DNA of 64,000 bases, taken from assembly GCF_030936135.1 (NCBI RefSeq), contig NC_082594.1, positions 130,114,668-130,178,667 on the forward strand, given 5' to 3'. Below are positions 62,070-64,000 of this stretch, piece by piece (position 1 is the first letter of the stretch; every line of letters starts with the position of its first letter). The notes beneath the pieces were generated by a model, which saw only the letters and a list, made by a program, of their open reading frames with translations, did not search any database and had not been told where the DNA came from. Position numbers and translations under genes: made by a program. The stretch is from Gavia stellata (Eukaryota; Chordata; Aves; Gaviiformes; Gaviidae).

Positions 62070-62170
62070 CCTTCACTTTGCAGATGGGACAGTGAGACTG
62101 ACCGTGAAGTCACTTGTCAGGCCATGCAGCAGGTCAGTTCAAGAGTGGATGGAGATATCCTGGGAGGAGT
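62070..62170 (+). repeat. MIR-like SINE fragment
   Basis: 'cttcactttgcagatgggac' then 'gtgaagtcacttgtcaggcc' and 'gcagcaggtcagttcaagag' and 'atatcctgg' match the MIR core in order (ttacagatggggaaactgag, gtgaagtgacttgcccaggg, cacagcaggtcagtggcaga, gaacccagg). The best of the MIR-like stretches in the window. Confidence 0.5.
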
Positions 62171-64000
62171 TTTATGGCTTACAGCTGGATGATAGAGTCC
62201 AGACAGACTTAGCTGAGCCTAGAGCAGGAGCCACAGTCTCAAGCAAATTTCTCTGTCAATCTGCTAAGCTTCTACCACTTGCCCACATACTCTACTATCC
62301 CTCGATACTATTTTATCTTGTCTCCCTCCTATCACAACAGTATCTTTTTCTAATCCTGATTTTCATCACCTTCAGTCCCACTGATGCATAGGAACTACGC
62401 ATTCTCTTCCTGGAGTGTGAACTGACCTTCACAAGATTTCTCATATGAAGATGTTTCTTCTTTGTGGAGCCTCAGGAGTGAAATGTACAACTACAGGTAA
62501 GCTGCAACTAGAGCTTAGGTCACCCTACAGCACGCTGAGCAACATTCCTTTTTTGACTAATTGAAGAGGGCTGCTTAGGATAGTTGCTTCCGCCAAATCA
62601 AAGACCTGTACAACCATTGCTTCATGCAGCATCTTAAACTAAATGGCCTCCCTTACTCTACACCACTTCCAATTCTCCTAAAGAAGCCACAGGGTGAAGG
62701 AAGAAATAGCCCTAGCTTTCTTGTCCTGCTCTGCAGTTCCTTGGTAACTGGAGGGAGCCCAGAACCGATTACCCTAAGACAGCACCTGACCTTGAGAAAA
62801 TAATTCCAGCTTTCATTGTCAAAGGAGCAGAGAGAGACACTGGTGCTGTCATGAGCTGCACAGCTCAGACATGGGTTATCTACTACGAATATTTTGGTAC
62901 TTTATTTTCCCTGGTTGTAAAGTAAATATAAACTAATAACCTATTTCATACAGGCATCTAAAAACTCACTGCACTCATGTTTGCAAATGCTCCAAGACCT
63001 TTCTGGAAATGGCCTAAGGAAAAGCAAAGTAACCATATTTTTAGTAAGTTTGACTAGTGCACCTAGCTGTCATTTTTGTGCCTGATTAGTGGCAATAGGC
63101 GGTTTTCCATTTATTTCCAAGAAGCTGCTAGGGAACAGCTGCAAGCAGATGTAATCTGGAGACTGCAGAACTCTGCTCGCTGTCAATTTCACACCAGCGT
63201 TTTACTTTCTTCTATCCCCATTTATTATTAATCTGTATTTATATCTAACTCTAAGCTCTTAGTTAGCCTTTGCCAGAGGTTTAACCATTAGAGGTAACTG
63301 TGAGGAAGGAGGGGAAAGAAGCAACTGCCATAAATCAGGCTTTTAGCACTCCATATAATTACGGGGAGGCGAAAAACCGTGCAAAGCTTGGGCTATTTAG
63401 GAAGACAACAGCTTGCACGGTAGATCAGACCAGGTCAATTCTCCTTTATCCTTAGTACTAAATATGAAAAGGAAACATCCCTATCACAGAACTTTCCTTC
63501 TAATCATGCTCAGTTCCTACTTTTTAGAGGGCTTTATATCCCTTTTAAATTTCTATCCATTCTAATTCAGAGGATGTTCTTACATTTCTTGTTTTCTGAA
63601 TCCACTAAGCTCTCAGGCTCAGTAAGACCATGTCACATTTTTTCCAAATAAGCACTGTATAAAAACATACTTTTTCCATCAGCTTTCAATGCATTGCCTT
63701 TTAATTCAATTTTAAGAACAAGACCACACTCAATTATGAAAAGATAAACAGGAGGACCTGATTCACCTTGTCCTCTCCAAAGTAAACAATTTTAATTGAA
63801 GCAGCAGAATTAATACCACTTGTTTTCTACTCATGATTTTCTTTTTAAGGCTTCAAATCTTTTTTCATCTCTTGCCTATTTCTTTTATCACTTTTGAATA
63901 GGGCTGAACAGTGTGTTCCAGGTGAGACAACACCATTCATTTAACAAAGGCATTCTATTATTTTCCAGACCATTCCTTACCCATCCTTACGTTTCGCTCA

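Larger units (their letters stand above)
56860..64000. other. Intergenic or intronic, no gene recognised
   Basis: No exon chain recognised. Contains a purine-rich tract (60185-60560) and a MIR-like fragment (62070-62170). The last 1.5 kb is AT-rich and unique-looking, without features I can support. Confidence 0.6.

Overview
This is nuclear DNA from a bird. CR1 LINE 3' ends of the avian type occur on both strands, there is an avian ERVL-type LTR (TG...CA, about 577 bp) and a second, shorter ERV-type LTR, and introns are short. Two protein-coding genes are identified by protein similarity recalled from family knowledge: NDUFB4 on the + strand (about 22.1-24.8 kb) and HGD, homogentisate 1,2-dioxygenase, on the - strand (about 28.0-52.6 kb). 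The two genes are also adjacent and convergent in human (3q13.33), so the window is a conserved syntenic block. I cannot name the species. Layout: 1-21.9 kb is a gene desert in which I find no certain exon; it holds an LTR at about 6.95-7.29 kb, a solo ERVL LTR at 18.56-19.14 kb, weak MIR-like fragments and two doubtful exon/ORF candidates. 21.9-22.7 kb is a GC/CpG-rich promoter region with NRF-1-like and YY1-like sites at the NDUFB4 start. NDUFB4 has three coding exons (67+49+19 residues = 135) and a clear AATAAA at 24747. 24.8-28.0 kb is the gap between the two 3' ends, with a CR1 fragment. HGD runs right to left: 13 coding exons (exons 2-14) are placed to the base with matching phases and GT-AG ends. 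A 5-codon first exon is proposed at 52513-52527, giving 439 residues. 52.6-64 kb is largely non-coding, with a good CR1 copy (53.76-54.27 kb), a two-part CR1 region (55.75-56.16 kb), one possible terminal exon on the - strand (56757-56853), a purine-rich tract (60.19-60.56 kb) and a MIR-like fragment (62.07 kb). The genes are not functionally linked: NDUFB4 is an accessory subunit of respiratory complex I in the inner mitochondrial membrane, and HGD is the cytosolic ring-opening enzyme of tyrosine catabolism. I saw no novel multi-gene system. The observations most worth checking are an in-frame NDUFB4 N-terminal extension behind a perfect Kozak context, a stop-free 129-base HGD intron that would be translated in frame if retained, the tiny HGD first exon, and the unidentified exon candidates.
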